A stretch of DNA of 64,000 nucleotides from Verrucomicrobiales bacterium (GTDB lineage: Bacteria; Verrucomicrobiota; Verrucomicrobiia; Limisphaerales; UBA11358), in assembly GCA_028712475.1 (NCBI GenBank), contig JAQTQB010000001.1, positions 522,180 to 586,179 of the forward strand. The letters run 5' to 3'. Under the pieces are notes generated by a model. It was not told the DNA's origin. It saw nothing but the letters and a program-made list of their open reading frames with translations, and searched no databases. How positions within the stretch are numbered: position 1 is the stretch's first letter; each line of letters starts with the position of its first letter. Shown piece by piece: positions 16,576 to 27,385 of this stretch. The translations under genes were made by a program, and so were the position numbers.

Positions 16576-18091
16576 TCGTTAAAAAGTTTTCCAGATCCTT
16601 CTGCATCTTTTTCAAGTCCGGCAGGTTGATATACATCATGTGGCCGGAATCGAATTCGGCGTAGCTGATGTTCGTGCGATACGCGGCGTCAAGCGGCATG
16701 TGGCCGAGCGCATAACGCATCGTGTCCAGCGGGCAGACCAGGTCGCGCTGGCCGCCCAGCACCAGCACGCGCATGAAGGGATTCTGGTTCATCGTGGTCG
16801 CCAGCTTCTCGCCCGCGCTGGCGTAACTGTTGCGCACGCCGTAATTCCACGGCTGCACCCCGGCGATGATTTCATAGGGCAGATCGTCTTCAAACTTCAA
16901 CTCGCCACGGACGTAGGAATTCATCGCCGCCGAAAACGGCCCAAGCGTGGCGGCGGCGGACGGATCAAAATCGGGAGACGACGCGGCGGGATTGTTGTCG
17001 CGCCCGGTGATGCGCGCATCGTAGGCGCCAAGAATCAACCCCTTGTCGTGCAGCAGTTGTTTGCGAAACACACCCTGGTCCACCCGCAGGTTGTTGTCCG
17101 AGATGACCTGCGGCGTGAGGCCGGTGAGCCGCACCAGTCCGGCGGTAATTTTTTTGCGTTCATCCGCCGGCAGCGCATTGCCCTGCTGCAACGCCACCGT
17201 GTATTCGCCCTGGGCAAATTTACGCGCCTCGGCGAGGGCTTTGGGCAGATCGTTTTGCAGGTCCGCCGGCAATTTTCCATGGAACTGCGCCGTGGCCGTG
17301 TAGGCAGGCAGCGACAGCGGATACGGCAGGTCGTTGCCCGCATTGTTCCAGAGGGTCGCAAAATCCAGCACGCCGGACACGAGCATCAGGCCGTTCAAAT
17401 ACATGCCGTAGCGCGAACGCAGATGGTCGGCCAGGCCGGCGGCGCGAAACACGCCGTAGCTTTCGCCGCAGAGAAATTTTGGCGAGAGCCAGCGTTCATG
17501 CCGCGTCGTCCAAAGGCGGATGAATTCGCCAACGGAATCGAGGTCGGCGGAGTCGCCAAAAAATTGATCCGACTTTTCATCCTTCGCCGCGCGGCTGAAA
17601 CCCGTCGCCACCGGATCAATGAACACCAGGTCGCTCGCATTCAGGATGGAATAATCATTATCCACCAGAACGAACGGCGGCGGCGGCAATGTGCCGTCGG
17701 GATTCATCTTCACGCGGCGCGGCCCAAGCCCGCCGAGGTGCAGCCAGACAGATGACGAGCCGGGGCCGCCGTTGAAACAGAACGTGACGGGCCGCGCGGA
17801 TGTGTTTGTCTCATCGAGGCGCGTGTAGGCGATGTAGAAAACCGAGGCGCGCGTGGTGCCGTCGGGTTTGAGGATCGGCAACATGCCTGTTTCGGCCACA
17901 TACCTCACGCGCTGGCCGGCGATGGTGACGGTGTTCGTGGTGAAGACCGGCTTGTGCGTCGCGTCGGGAATCGTCGCCGCGTCATTTTTTACGGGCGGCG
18001 CGTTGGTGGCGGGCGAATTTGTTGACGCAACATCAGCCGCGTGAATGTCGGCGGCGGCGGTCATTAGGAGAATCCAGATCATTTTTTTCAT
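16571..18091 (-). CDS. Secreted serine carboxypeptidase-like protein (peptidase S10)
   Basis: About 506 residues with a signal peptide (MKKMIWILLMTAAADIHA). S10 motifs: FNGGPGSSS (oxyanion/substrate loop), LCGESYGVFRA (nucleophile Ser), LVLGGQRDLVCP (Asp) and FDSGHMMY (His). It would be an exported exopeptidase removing C-terminal residues. The ATG at 18091 is chosen because AAAGG lies just upstream and the signal peptide starts there; a longer frame opens at 18151. The stop codon lies in a 7-nt repeat. Confidence 0.82.
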   Translation of the reverse strand: MKKMIWILLMTAAADIHAADVASTNSPATNAPPVKNDAATIPDATHKPVFTTNTVTIAGQRVRYVAETGMLPILKPDGTTRASVFYIAYTRLDETNTSARPVTFCFNGGPGSSSVWLHLGGLGPRRVKMNPDGTLPPPPFVLVDNDYSILNASDLVFIDPVATGFSRAAKDEKSDQFFGDSADLDSVGEFIRLWTTRHERWLSPKFLCGESYGVFRAAGLADHLRSRYGMYLNGLMLVSGVLDFATLWNNAGNDLPYPLSLPAYTATAQFHGKLPADLQNDLPKALAEARKFAQGEYTVALQQGNALPADERKKITAGLVRLTGLTPQVISDNNLRVDQGVFRKQLLHDKGLILGAYDARITGRDNNPAASSPDFDPSAAATLGPFSAAMNSYVRGELKFEDDLPYEIIAGVQPWNYGVRNSYASAGEKLATTMNQNPFMRVLVLGGQRDLVCPLDTMRYALGHMPLDAAYRTNISYAEFDSGHMMYINLPDLKKMQKDLENFLTK

Positions 18092-18340
18092 TTGAGCCTT
18101 TGTCTTTGGGGGCACGGACAATCTGACCGGGATGATAATCTGTTTGTTCATATACGCCTATGGAAAATTTTGTGCCGGTCGGGTTACGATTAGGAAAAAT
18201 GTTAGTGAACTGTGAGTAATTTTCAATATAAGCACTTGCAATGTTCAAAAAATCTGGGAGGATTCTCGCGTCGGGCAGCCGGACAAACAAGGAGAAGTCA
18301 AAACACCGTTGAGAAATAAGAGCAAAGGACTCCTATAATC

Positions 18341-19246
18341 ATGAGCATAATTGGATTTAAGAACATCAAGGCGGCAAACTTGAAACTTCAACCGCCGCTT
18401 CGCAGGGCTTTCACGCTGATCGAACTTCTTGTCGTCATTGCCATCATCGCCATCCTCGCCGCGATGCTCTTGCCTGCGCTGGCCAAGGCGAAAGCCAAGG
18501 CAAAGCAAGTCAGTTGCGTTTCTAATTTACGGCAATGGGGTCTTGGTCTCCAGATTTATGCCGGGGACAACGACGACAGAATTCCTCGGGACGGCATGAA
18601 CCCGACTTCTGGAACCTACACGCCTCCTGCGGACACCATGCTGGCGAACGCATGGTTCAACCAATTGCCCGCACTGGTCGGAGAAAAACCCCTTTCTTAC
18701 TATGTGGCCAATGCGGTTCCACAGGCGGCAGGAGCGGCTCTTAAGAACTCTGCCGCCATGCCTTTTCCCGGCGGCGCGGGGAAAATTTATCAATGCACTG
18801 GCGCAGAATTTAACAGCAGCGACTTCGCTCAATGGGATACGGCGGGTTCAGGCCAGGGCGGCTTCTTCAGCTTTGCCATGAATCTGGATTTGAAACGTCA
18901 GACTGCGGGTTACAGCAATGGCAATAACTACCCGAACGGCCAAATGCCAAAACTGACCTTTATTCCCCGGCCAACGGACACGGTGTTTTTGTTTGATTGT
19001 GTTTTCAGCCCCACTAAGGAAGTGGTCAACGGCTCCCCGCAATTCAACTCGGTCAATCCGGCCAATCGCTGGCGTAGCTTTGCATCACGCCACAGCCTTG
19101 GCGGCAATGTTCTATTTGTGGAGGGTCATGTGGCTTATTACAAAACCGCCGTTGTTCAAGCCGGCGGAACGATGAGCGGGGGGGCGCAAGAAGTTCCCGG
19201 CTCGCCTTTGATTTGGAATCCACCCTTTCGCCTGGCTCATCCGTGA
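18341..19246 (+). CDS. Pseudopilin-like protein with prepilin cleavage site
   Basis: A 301-residue protein of the large verrucomicrobial/planctomycetal family. The prepilin leader ends RRA^[17 protein letters not shown], followed by [21 protein letters not shown] and [11 protein letters not shown]. The C-terminal [16 protein letters not shown] matches the conserved H-x-G-G-x-N-x-x-F-x-D/E-G-H block. A good ribosome site (AAAGGA) precedes the ATG. It has no pilus operon around it. Its role is unknown, probably an exported protein handled by the type II-like machinery. Confidence 0.82.
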   Translation: MSIIGFKNIKAANLKLQPPLRRAFTLIELLVVIAIIAILAAMLLPALAKAKAKAKQVSCVSNLRQWGLGLQIYAGDNDDRIPRDGMNPTSGTYTPPADTMLANAWFNQLPALVGEKPLSYYVANAVPQAAGAALKNSAAMPFPGGAGKIYQCTGAEFNSSDFAQWDTAGSGQGGFFSFAMNLDLKRQTAGYSNGNNYPNGQMPKLTFIPRPTDTVFLFDCVFSPTKEVVNGSPQFNSVNPANRWRSFASRHSLGGNVLFVEGHVAYYKTAVVQAGGTMSGGAQEVPGSPLIWNPPFRLAHP

Positions 19247-19262
19247 TCCGAAAGGCGCATTT

Positions 19263-19310
19263 TTGACCAAACAAAAAAACCAAAGAAAACAAAAAAAGAA
19301 AAAGAACAAA
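19263..19310 (+). promoter_or_regulatory. A-rich 5' leader of the surface-protein gene
   Basis: About 48 nt almost free of T and G (AAACAAAAAAACC..., AAAAAAAGAAAAAG...) directly precede the start of the secreted protein gene. It could be an unstructured translation-enhancing leader. It is not a terminator, since there is no stem. Confidence 0.35.
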
Positions 19311-19339
19311 CCCAAGGACAACCCAAATACCAAACGATT

Positions 19340-21151
19340 ATGAAACTTAAATATATTTTATCCTGCCTGGCCGCCGTGCTTTTGGCCGCACCCGCTGCGT
19401 TCGCGCAGACCACCCTGGCCGTTTGGACTTTTGAAACCGCTTATACTTCCATCAGCGGCACAGGCGGGTGGATCACCAATATCGTTCCGGAAATCGGCAG
19501 CGGCACCGCTTCCGGCTGGCATTCTGGACTGTTTGGCACCACCACCTATTCTGCTCCCGCTGGAAACGGCTCCGCCAAATCATTTAGCTCAAACGGTTGG
19601 ACCAACAGTCCCGGCGATTTCTATCAATTTGCCGTCAGCACCGTTAGTTTTCAGGACATATCAGTCAGCTTTAATCAAGTTGGCAGTGCCACCGGCCCGC
19701 GAGATTTCAACCTGCAATACAGCACCGATGGCATTAGCTTCACCACGTTCACGAGTTATTCCCTGCCTTCTTCACCGACTTCCTGGAGCAGCGGCTCATC
19801 CAACGCGTTATCGGTGTTTTCTTTTGATTTAAGCGCGATAACGGCGTTGAACAATGCCACGGTTGTTTATTTCCGGCTGGTGGACGCTTCTAACGCGAGC
19901 ATCAATGGCGGCACCGTTGCACCCGGTGGCACAGATCGCGTTGATAACTTTGCCGTGGTCGCTGCTGGCGGAACAGGGCCGACGGTGATTATCACCCAAC
20001 CACAAAGCAAGGATGTATACTTTGGTGACACGGTCAGTTTCAGCGTGCTCGCCTCGGGCGAAGCCCCGGTGTATTACCAGTGGTTTTATTCGGCTTCGGG
20101 AGCAGCTGGCACTTACAGTCCGTTGGCCGACGGCAGCAGCGGTTACGGTTTTGGAACCATATCCGGTTCCGCCACGGCCGGTTTGGCCTTGAGCTATTTG
20201 AATCCGGCTCAAGCGGGATATTATGAAGTCGGTGTCAGCAATGCCCTGGTGTCTGATTATGTTTACAGCTCCCCGGCACAATTGACGGTGGGCATCCGCA
20301 CCCCGATCGTGACCAATATTGCTTATTTGCGAACATTGCAGACCACAAACTGGTTTCCCTCGGACACGACCAATCTTTATACGGTCACCGGCACGGTCAC
20401 GACCCCGATCAACATGACTGCAAATACCAGCAGGGAATTCTTTATCCAAGACGCCAGCACAGCGGGCATTGCTGTGTTTATCGGCGGCGGAAGCTACCTG
20501 CCTGATGCTGGCGATTCCGTGCAAGTCACCGGTCCAATCGGCCAATTCAACGGTTTGCTGGAGCTAAACCTTAGCGCCAGCAATCCGGCGCATTCGGTCA
20601 ACTACATAAACAGTGGCAATCCATTGCCGGCGCCAAAATTCTTCGACTTTGCCACCCTGACGAACATTTCGTTGGTTGAAACAAACATCGAAGGATCGCT
20701 GGCCATTGTTTCCAACGTGTTCTTTCAGTTGCCGCAAGTCGCTGGTTTCGTCGGCAATGGCAGTCTCAACATGACGAATGTGAACGGCAAGGTGCTGCAA
20801 TTGTTTGTGAACGCCCAGGCGAGTGACGTCATCGCCCAGACCGTTCCAACATTTGCGGCCTCTGTCTCCGGTGTGTTTGGACAATTTACGAGTGCATCAC
20901 CGGCCACGAATGCATATCAATTGAACATCCTGCAATATGCCGGACTTGTGTCTGGCACAATGGCGAGCATTCCTTTCGTTATCCAAACGGCGGGAACCAA
21001 TGCCATTCTGACCTGGAGCGGCACCTTGTTCAGCCTCCAAAGCTCAACCAATGTGGCCGGTCCTTATGTGGACATATCACCATCCACAAGCCCATATACG
21101 AATTATAATTCCAACACAAACAGCGCGATGTTCTTCCGCCTCGTGCATTAG
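19340..21151 (+). CDS. Secreted multidomain surface protein (Ig-like and C-terminal FFRL module)
   Basis: A 603-residue protein with signal peptide MKLKYILSCLAAVLLAAPAAFA. Residues 25-210 form a beta-sandwich-like domain (TTLAVWTFE..., YFRLVDASN...VDNFAVVA). Residues 214-318 are Ig-like (ITQPQSKDVYFGDTVSFSV, YYQWFYS). Residues 325-540 look like an OB-fold/DUF5689-type segment (YTVTGTVTTP, GDSVQVTGPIGQF). Residues 541-603 are the LTWSG...LQSSTNV...FFRLVH module also found in both large cytochromes here. There are no catalytic motifs. A strong terminator follows. Confidence 0.7.
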   Translation: MKLKYILSCLAAVLLAAPAAFAQTTLAVWTFETAYTSISGTGGWITNIVPEIGSGTASGWHSGLFGTTTYSAPAGNGSAKSFSSNGWTNSPGDFYQFAVSTVSFQDISVSFNQVGSATGPRDFNLQYSTDGISFTTFTSYSLPSSPTSWSSGSSNALSVFSFDLSAITALNNATVVYFRLVDASNASINGGTVAPGGTDRVDNFAVVAAGGTGPTVIITQPQSKDVYFGDTVSFSVLASGEAPVYYQWFYSASGAAGTYSPLADGSSGYGFGTISGSATAGLALSYLNPAQAGYYEVGVSNALVSDYVYSSPAQLTVGIRTPIVTNIAYLRTLQTTNWFPSDTTNLYTVTGTVTTPINMTANTSREFFIQDASTAGIAVFIGGGSYLPDAGDSVQVTGPIGQFNGLLELNLSASNPAHSVNYINSGNPLPAPKFFDFATLTNISLVETNIEGSLAIVSNVFFQLPQVAGFVGNGSLNMTNVNGKVLQLFVNAQASDVIAQTVPTFAASVSGVFGQFTSASPATNAYQLNILQYAGLVSGTMASIPFVIQTAGTNAILTWSGTLFSLQSSTNVAGPYVDISPSTSPYTNYNSNTNSAMFFRLVH

Positions 21152-21168
21152 GCTGGCATAAAACTCAA

Positions 21169-21196
21169 GGGCGGCCAGCAATGGCCGCCCTTTTTT
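21169..21196 (+). terminator. Rho-independent terminator
   Basis: Perfect 8-bp stem GGGCGGCC / GGCCGCCC with loop AGCAAT and a run of six T, located 18 nt after the surface-protein stop codon. Confidence 0.92.
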
Positions 21197-21201
21197 GTCT
21201 T

Positions 21202-21226
21202 GTAGGAGACGAGGTGACGAGTCTCA
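21202..21226. repeat. PAL-A half element
   Basis: GTAGGAGACGAGGTGACGAGTCTCA matches one arm of the complete PAL-A element at 51486-51551. Only one arm is present. Nothing else is seen between here and the leuB end at 21403. Confidence 0.7.
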
Positions 21227-21402
21227 AACTAAAAAAGCTTAACCCGATTCCCAAATATAATTGGGAGCGCGCCCTCGCGGAAAACCAAGACGCACGAAAT
21301 CGTTCCCAAAGTTCATGCCGCACGGCGTGTGCCAATTGCTGGCCGCGAGGCGCGGACAGCAACGCTCGGGGCGGGCGTGCTCCCCATCTTCGGAATTCAC
21401 GC

Positions 21403-22509
21403 TCAAACCACCGCCGCAATCGCATCGCCCATTTCGCGGGTGCCGACCTTGCGCGCGCCGCTTTCGCTTGCGCTGAAGATGTCGCCGGTGCGGTGGCCGG
21501 ATTCTATCGCGCGCTGCACGGCGCTTTCGATCGCCGCCGCCGCCTCGTTCAGGCCAAAGCTATGCCGCAACATCAGCGCGCTCGACAGGATTTGTGCGAT
21601 GGGATTCGCCAGGTTTTTCCCGGCAATGTCCGGTGCAGTGCCGCCCGCCGGCTCGTAGAGACCAAAAGTGATTTCGCCGCTGGTCGTGCCGAGGCTCGCG
21701 CTGGGCAGCATCCCCAGCGAACCGCCGATCGCCGCCGCCTCGTCGCTCAAGATGTCGCCAAACATGTTTTCGCACAGCATCACGTCGAACTGCGTCGGCT
21801 TCAGCATCAGTTGCATCGCGCCGTTGTCCACGAACATGTGTTCCAGTGTCACGCCGGGATAATTTTTACCCACGCGCGTCACGACTTCGCGCCAGAGAAT
21901 TCCGTTCTCCAGCACGTTTGCCTTGTCAATGCTCGTCAATTTCTTCCGGCGCAACTCTGCCGCCTTGAAGCCGACATGCGCGATGCGTTCGATCTCCGGT
22001 GTCGTGTAAACCATCGTGTCCGTCGCGCGAAAATTGCCGCCGCCTAAATCTTCCGTCTTCTTCGGCTGGCCGAAATACATGCCGCCGGTCAGTTCGCGGA
22101 CGACCAGAATATCAATGCCGTCGCCCTGCCGTTCCTTCGCGAGCGGACACGCGTGCGCGAGGACTTTCGGCAATTTCACCGGACGCAAATTGGCGAACAG
22201 GCCAAACTCCTTGCGCAGCCGCAGCAGCGCGGCGCGTTCGGGACGTTCCTCCTTGGGAATCGTCGGGTCGCGTTCGGGCAAACCGACGGAGCCGAAGAGG
22301 ATCGCGTCGGATTTTTTGCAAAGCGCGAGCGTGACGTCCGGCAAAGCTTTTCCCGCCGCGTCAATGCCCGCCCAGCCGACCGGGGCTTCGGTGATGGCGA
22401 GTTTGAATTTAAATTTCGATTCGGTTGCGCGGAGAACCTTGATGGCCTCGCGCATGACTTCGTTGCCGATGCCGTCGCCGGCGAGCGCTGCAATGTTGTA
22501 AGTTTTCAT
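21403..22509 (-). CDS. leuB: 3-isopropylmalate dehydrogenase
   Basis: NAD-dependent oxidative decarboxylation of 3-isopropylmalate in leucine synthesis. Motifs in order: ALAGDGIGNEV, then FGSVGLP, LRPVK, VVRELTGGMYFG (substrate loop), SIDKANVLENGILWREVV (Lys and catalytic region), ENMFGDILSDEAAAIGGSLG (metal-binding Asp) and YEPAGGTAPDIAGKNLANP. The ATG at 22509 is chosen for a family-typical N-terminus; the frame extends to 22551. No other leu genes are adjacent. Confidence 0.95.
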   Translation of the reverse strand: MKTYNIAALAGDGIGNEVMREAIKVLRATESKFKFKLAITEAPVGWAGIDAAGKALPDVTLALCKKSDAILFGSVGLPERDPTIPKEERPERAALLRLRKEFGLFANLRPVKLPKVLAHACPLAKERQGDGIDILVVRELTGGMYFGQPKKTEDLGGGNFRATDTMVYTTPEIERIAHVGFKAAELRRKKLTSIDKANVLENGILWREVVTRVGKNYPGVTLEHMFVDNGAMQLMLKPTQFDVMLCENMFGDILSDEAAAIGGSLGMLPSASLGTTSGEITFGLYEPAGGTAPDIAGKNLANPIAQILSSALMLRHSFGLNEAAAAIESAVQRAIESGHRTGDIFSASESGARKVGTREMGDAIAAVV

Positions 22510-22571
22510 GAAAGCGAGCGGACAGTTTAATTTTTCGGCGCAAACTGACAATGGAATTTTGCGGGCCGTCC

Positions 22572-22724
22572 CCCCTCACCCCGGCCCTCTCCCGGCGGGA
22601 GAGGGAGAATTGCTCGCCGCTTCAAACGAAATCCTGCGACTGGATTTGCCGGACGGTCGTTCATAAAACTGAAATCAATCGTTTGCTGTTCCCTCTCTCC
22701 GAGGGAGAGGGTCAGGGTGAGGGG
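22572..22724. repeat. PAL-B palindromic element
   Basis: A 153-bp inverted repeat. Left arm CCCCTCACCCCGGCCCTCTC..., right arm ...GAGGGTCAGGGTGAGGGG; each arm also holds its own short hairpin (CCCTCTCCC/GGGAGAGGG). The same family lies in frame inside the type ISP restriction gene at 60073-60206. It fills the gap between leuB and the Nudix gene. Confidence 0.88.
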
Positions 22725-22775
22725 AAACGCGTTTCCACACTCGACATTCGGCATCCGGCATTTGAAATTTAGGTG

Positions 22776-23288
22776 ATGTCATTGCCCTACAAAATCGCCA
22801 CGCTGCTTTACTGCTTCAACGAAGCGGGCGAAATCCTGCTGCTGGAACGCGCGCAGGAACCGAACCGCGGTTTCTGGAGCCCGTGCGGCGGCAAGCTCAA
22901 GATGGACATGGGCGAATCGCCCTACGCCTGCGCGTGCCGCGAGGCGCGCGAGGAGATCGGGCTGGAGCTTGCGCCGCCCGATCTGCATCTGGCCGGACTC
23001 ATCAGCGAACACGGTTATCAAGGCCAGACGCACTGGCTGATGTTTTTGTTCGAGGTGAAGTTGAAATTGAAATCACTGCCGCCGCCGATGAGTGAAGGCC
23101 GCTTTGAATTTTGTTCGCGCGAAAAGATTTTGTCGCTGAAAATCCCGCAGACGGATCGCGAGCAGATCTGGCCGTGGTTCTGGCAGTTTCGCGGCGGCTT
23201 CTTCGCGGCGCATTGCCATTGCCGCGCGGACGGGCGGAACGAGTGGACGCTGGAAGAATTTGTGGCAGCGGACGTAAGTCCGCTCTAA
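22776..23288 (+). CDS. Nudix hydrolase
   Basis: A 170-residue NUDIX protein. The box has GESPYACACREAREEIGLEL, which gives the catalytic REAREEIG helix; the loop before it (GGKLKMDMGE) is two residues longer than the standard GX5E. It would hydrolyse a nucleoside diphosphate linked to another moiety; the substrate is not predictable. The ATG at 22776 is preceded by AGGTG. It lies 45 nt upstream of tadA with the same direction. Confidence 0.8.
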   Translation: MSLPYKIATLLYCFNEAGEILLLERAQEPNRGFWSPCGGKLKMDMGESPYACACREAREEIGLELAPPDLHLAGLISEHGYQGQTHWLMFLFEVKLKLKSLPPPMSEGRFEFCSREKILSLKIPQTDREQIWPWFWQFRGGFFAAHCHCRADGRNEWTLEEFVAADVSPL

Positions 23289-23300
23289 TCTTTTGAAATG

Positions 23301-23327
23301 AGCCGGCTCACGCCGGCTGCTACGAAT
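23301..23327. repeat. Degenerate PAL-A half element upstream of tadA
   Basis: GAGCCGGCTCACGCCGGCTGCTAC resembles the right arm of the PAL-A element at 39282-39306 (GAGCCTCCTCACGTCGGCTG...). It creates an in-frame extra ATG upstream of tadA. Confidence 0.6.
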
Positions 23328-23333
23328 AAAATT

Positions 23334-23852
23334 ATGCCCAAAGCTCCCATCATTGACCTGCACAGCGACGATTATTTCATGGGCGAAGCCTTGCGGCAGG
23401 CCGTGAAAGCCTACGAGGCGGGCGAAGTGCCTGTCGGCGCGGTCATCGTGCGCGAAGGACGGATCATCGCCCGCGCCGCCAATCAAGTCGAACTGCTCAA
23501 GGACGCCACGGCTCATGCCGAGATGCTCGCGCTCACCCAGGCCGAGGAGGCCGTGGGCGACTGGCGGCTGACCGATTGCACGCTTTATGTGACGAAAGAG
23601 CCTTGTCCGATGTGCGCCGGAGCCGTCGTGCATACGCGGCTGGCGCGAGTGGTTTTTGGGGCAAACGATGCGAAAGGCGGCGCGGCGGGCGGCGCGCTGA
23701 ACCTGCTGCAATTCCCCACGCTCAATCATCAATGCGAAATCACTTCCGGCGTGCGGCTGGAGGAATGCCGGGCGCTGCTGCAAAATTTCTTCGCGGAACA
23801 ACGGCAGGCGTCGAAGGAAAAAGAGAACGGGGCAAATCAACCGCCGTCGTGA
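23334..23852 (+). CDS. tadA: tRNA-specific adenosine deaminase TadA
   Basis: Zinc deaminase that makes inosine at the wobble position of tRNA-Arg(ACG). Zinc site: HAE in ATAHAEMLAL, and PCPMCAGAVVHTR. The GEVPVGAVIV strand and VVFGANDAKGGAAG loop are typical. The ATG at 23334 (MPKAPIIDLH) is preferred. A start at 23298 would add 12 residues encoded by a repeat remnant. The protein carries a hydrophilic tail after the core. Confidence 0.9.
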   Translation: MPKAPIIDLHSDDYFMGEALRQAVKAYEAGEVPVGAVIVREGRIIARAANQVELLKDATAHAEMLALTQAEEAVGDWRLTDCTLYVTKEPCPMCAGAVVHTRLARVVFGANDAKGGAAGGALNLLQFPTLNHQCEITSGVRLEECRALLQNFFAEQRQASKEKENGANQPPS

Positions 23853-23865
23853 TCGGGATGCCAGC

Positions 23866-23997
23866 GGTAGGGACGTCGCGCTGCGGCGTCCCCGTCGCCG
23901 AGCGGAGCGTCAGGCGACGGAATCACGCGTGACGTGTGAATCACACCCCACGTTGCGCCGCAACCCGGCGCGGACGCCGCAGCGCGCCGTCCCTACC
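23866..23997. repeat. PAL-C palindromic element
   Basis: A 132-bp inverted repeat. The 26-nt arms at 23866-23891 (GGTAGGGACGTCGCGCTGCG...) and 23972-23997 match at 25 of 26 positions. Related elements with GGTAGGGCG...CGCCCTACC ends lie in frame inside the restriction gene at 58812-58887 and 61314-61404. Confidence 0.9.
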
Positions 23998-24003
23998 TGA
24001 CCA

Positions 24004-24037
24004 ATAAAAAACGCGGCAACCTTTCGGCTGCCGCGTT
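24004..24037 (-). terminator. Rho-independent terminator for the minus-strand pseudopilin
   Basis: Read on the minus strand: stem AACGCGGCAGCC / GGTTGCCGCGTT with loop GAAA, followed by TTTTATT. It lies 22 nt after the stop codon of the pseudopilin gene. Confidence 0.88.
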
Positions 24038-24058
24038 GTGGTGGGGAAACTTTATTGA

Positions 24059-24877
24059 TCAGTTCGGGAAGCAGAATGCCGCCTTAACCGCCGAGTTGGT
24101 GCTGTTTTGCAACGCAGTATGCAAACCGGCGATGGTTACCGACTGCACGCTGCCGTCGGACAGGGCGATGTTGCCAGACTTCTGGTGGAAATCATTTTGT
24201 GTCCAGGCCCACGCGCCGTTGTTAGGTCCAAATGCAACGCCGTCGACGTATTTAACTTGGGCGGCGCTTACCGTGGTTGGAGTGTTAGCTGCTGCGCCAA
24301 AACGAAATGCTGCGGCGGCATTGGCAGCCGTGGCCGTGTCGCTGCCGATATTAAGGTCGCCAGCCATGATGGATTGCGGGTCAGCTTCGGAAGCGTCGCC
24401 ATTGATGAAATAACTGACCTTGCCGGCAGTGGCGCCTTGAGGGGCCGCTTTTTGGTTGAGCGCAGGAGCTGCGACGCCCAACAAATCAAGATACACGAAG
24501 TTTGAGGCATAGGTGTTGTGATAGCTGTCGGACGGGCAATAGACGATTTTGGGCGTGGAAAGCTCGTTGGACATGACCATGAACACCATGCCGGGATTGT
24601 TCACAGTGGGACCATTGCCGCTATGTCCGACATAATCAGAGGCCCCGCCCTGATCCCAGGCAACAGCCATGGGATAGCGGTCATTGTTGTCGCCAGACCA
24701 GATGCGGACGGACAGGCCGACCTGCTTGAGGTTGTTGGTGCAACTGATTTTCTGGGCTTTCCGCTTGGCGGCGGCGAGCGCCGGCAGAAGCATGGCGGCG
24801 AGAATGGCGATGATGGCGATGACGACGAGCAGCTCAATGAGCGTGAACGCCGACTTTTGTTTCAGGAGTTTTTTCAT
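24059..24877 (-). CDS. Pseudopilin-like protein with prepilin cleavage site
   Basis: A 272-residue member of the same family as the gene at 18341. Leader KSA^[17 protein letters not shown], then [21 protein letters not shown] and [11 protein letters not shown]. Its tail has [19 protein letters not shown] in place of the usual H-x-G-x-x-N-x-x-F-x-D-G block. It stands alone and has its own terminator. It shares with the gene at 18341 only the leader helix and general layout, so the two are not recent duplicates. Confidence 0.8.
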   Translation of the reverse strand: MKKLLKQKSAFTLIELLVVIAIIAILAAMLLPALAAAKRKAQKISCTNNLKQVGLSVRIWSGDNNDRYPMAVAWDQGGASDYVGHSGNGPTVNNPGMVFMVMSNELSTPKIVYCPSDSYHNTYASNFVYLDLLGVAAPALNQKAAPQGATAGKVSYFINGDASEADPQSIMAGDLNIGSDTATAANAAAAFRFGAAANTPTTVSAAQVKYVDGVAFGPNNGAWAWTQNDFHQKSGNIALSDGSVQSVTIAGLHTALQNSTNSAVKAAFCFPN

Positions 24878-25051
24878 ACGTTGACGGTTTTAATTGTTGT
24901 TTTTATTCCGGTGACAGTCGGCAAATTTTATTCAGATTTCGCCCGCTGTCAATTCCGGATTCTGAAATCTCTTTAGCAAAGCCGGTGCCAGCCGCATTTT
25001 CCGCTGAACGCCCAGTAAAACCGGAGAAATGTTTTTAAGCCAGCCCTCGCG

Positions 25052-25088
25052 GCGTGAAATTTTCACGCGCCTTGCGTGAGCTTCACGC
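25052..25088. repeat. Two tandem palindromes (GCGTGAA...TTCACGC)
   Basis: GCGTGAAATTTTCACGC (17 nt, perfect) at 25052-25068, and GCGTGAGCTTCACGC (15 nt, near perfect) at 25074-25088. The shared half-sites could be an operator or paired hairpins. They are 22 nt apart centre to centre, or two helical turns. Confidence 0.5.
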
Positions 25089-25190
25089 GGCGGCGGGAAA
25101 GTTGTTCATACAAAAGCCGGCGACGGATCAACGCAAAGACGCAAGGAGCGAAGGCGCAGAGCCAGCGGCAAGGCAATCCGCTCTTTTATT

Positions 25191-25286
25191 GCAGGAGGCG
25201 ACATAAGGAAACTCTGATTTGGTCTCGGTTTGTTTGGTGGATGAAGGTTGGAGAACTGATTTGAGTCTCGTTACCTCGTCCCCTAC
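25191..25286. repeat. Diverged PAL-A element
   Basis: GCAGGAGGCGACATAAGGAAACTC at the left and GAGTCTCGTTACCTCGTCCCCTAC at the right form an imperfect inverted repeat with PAL-A arm sequence. Confidence 0.65.
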
Positions 25287-25369
25287 GGATCTTAACTCTG
25301 CGCCCCTCTACGTTCTCCGCGCCTTCGTGATTGATTTTCACGCGCGATTGACAAACACTGGCCAGCCCT

Positions 25370-27367
<1,998 letters not shown>

Positions 27368-27385
27368 GCAGCTATATTGTCCGCC

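Larger units (their letters stand above)
24878..25369. other. 492-bp gene-free region upstream of glyS, rich in repeats
   Basis: No gene supported. From left: an AT-rich stretch upstream of the pseudopilin (its likely promoter), two tandem palindromes at 25052-25088, a 9-nt-period tract at 25132-25158, a diverged PAL-A element at 25191-25286, and a second 9-nt-period tract in inverse sense at about 25296-25330. Short open frames here are made by the repeats. Confidence 0.7.

Noticed and set aside
23298-23333. Upstream ATG of tadA as true start
   Set aside because: The extra 12 residues are encoded by a palindromic repeat remnant and do not fit the TadA family; the ATG at 23334 is better.
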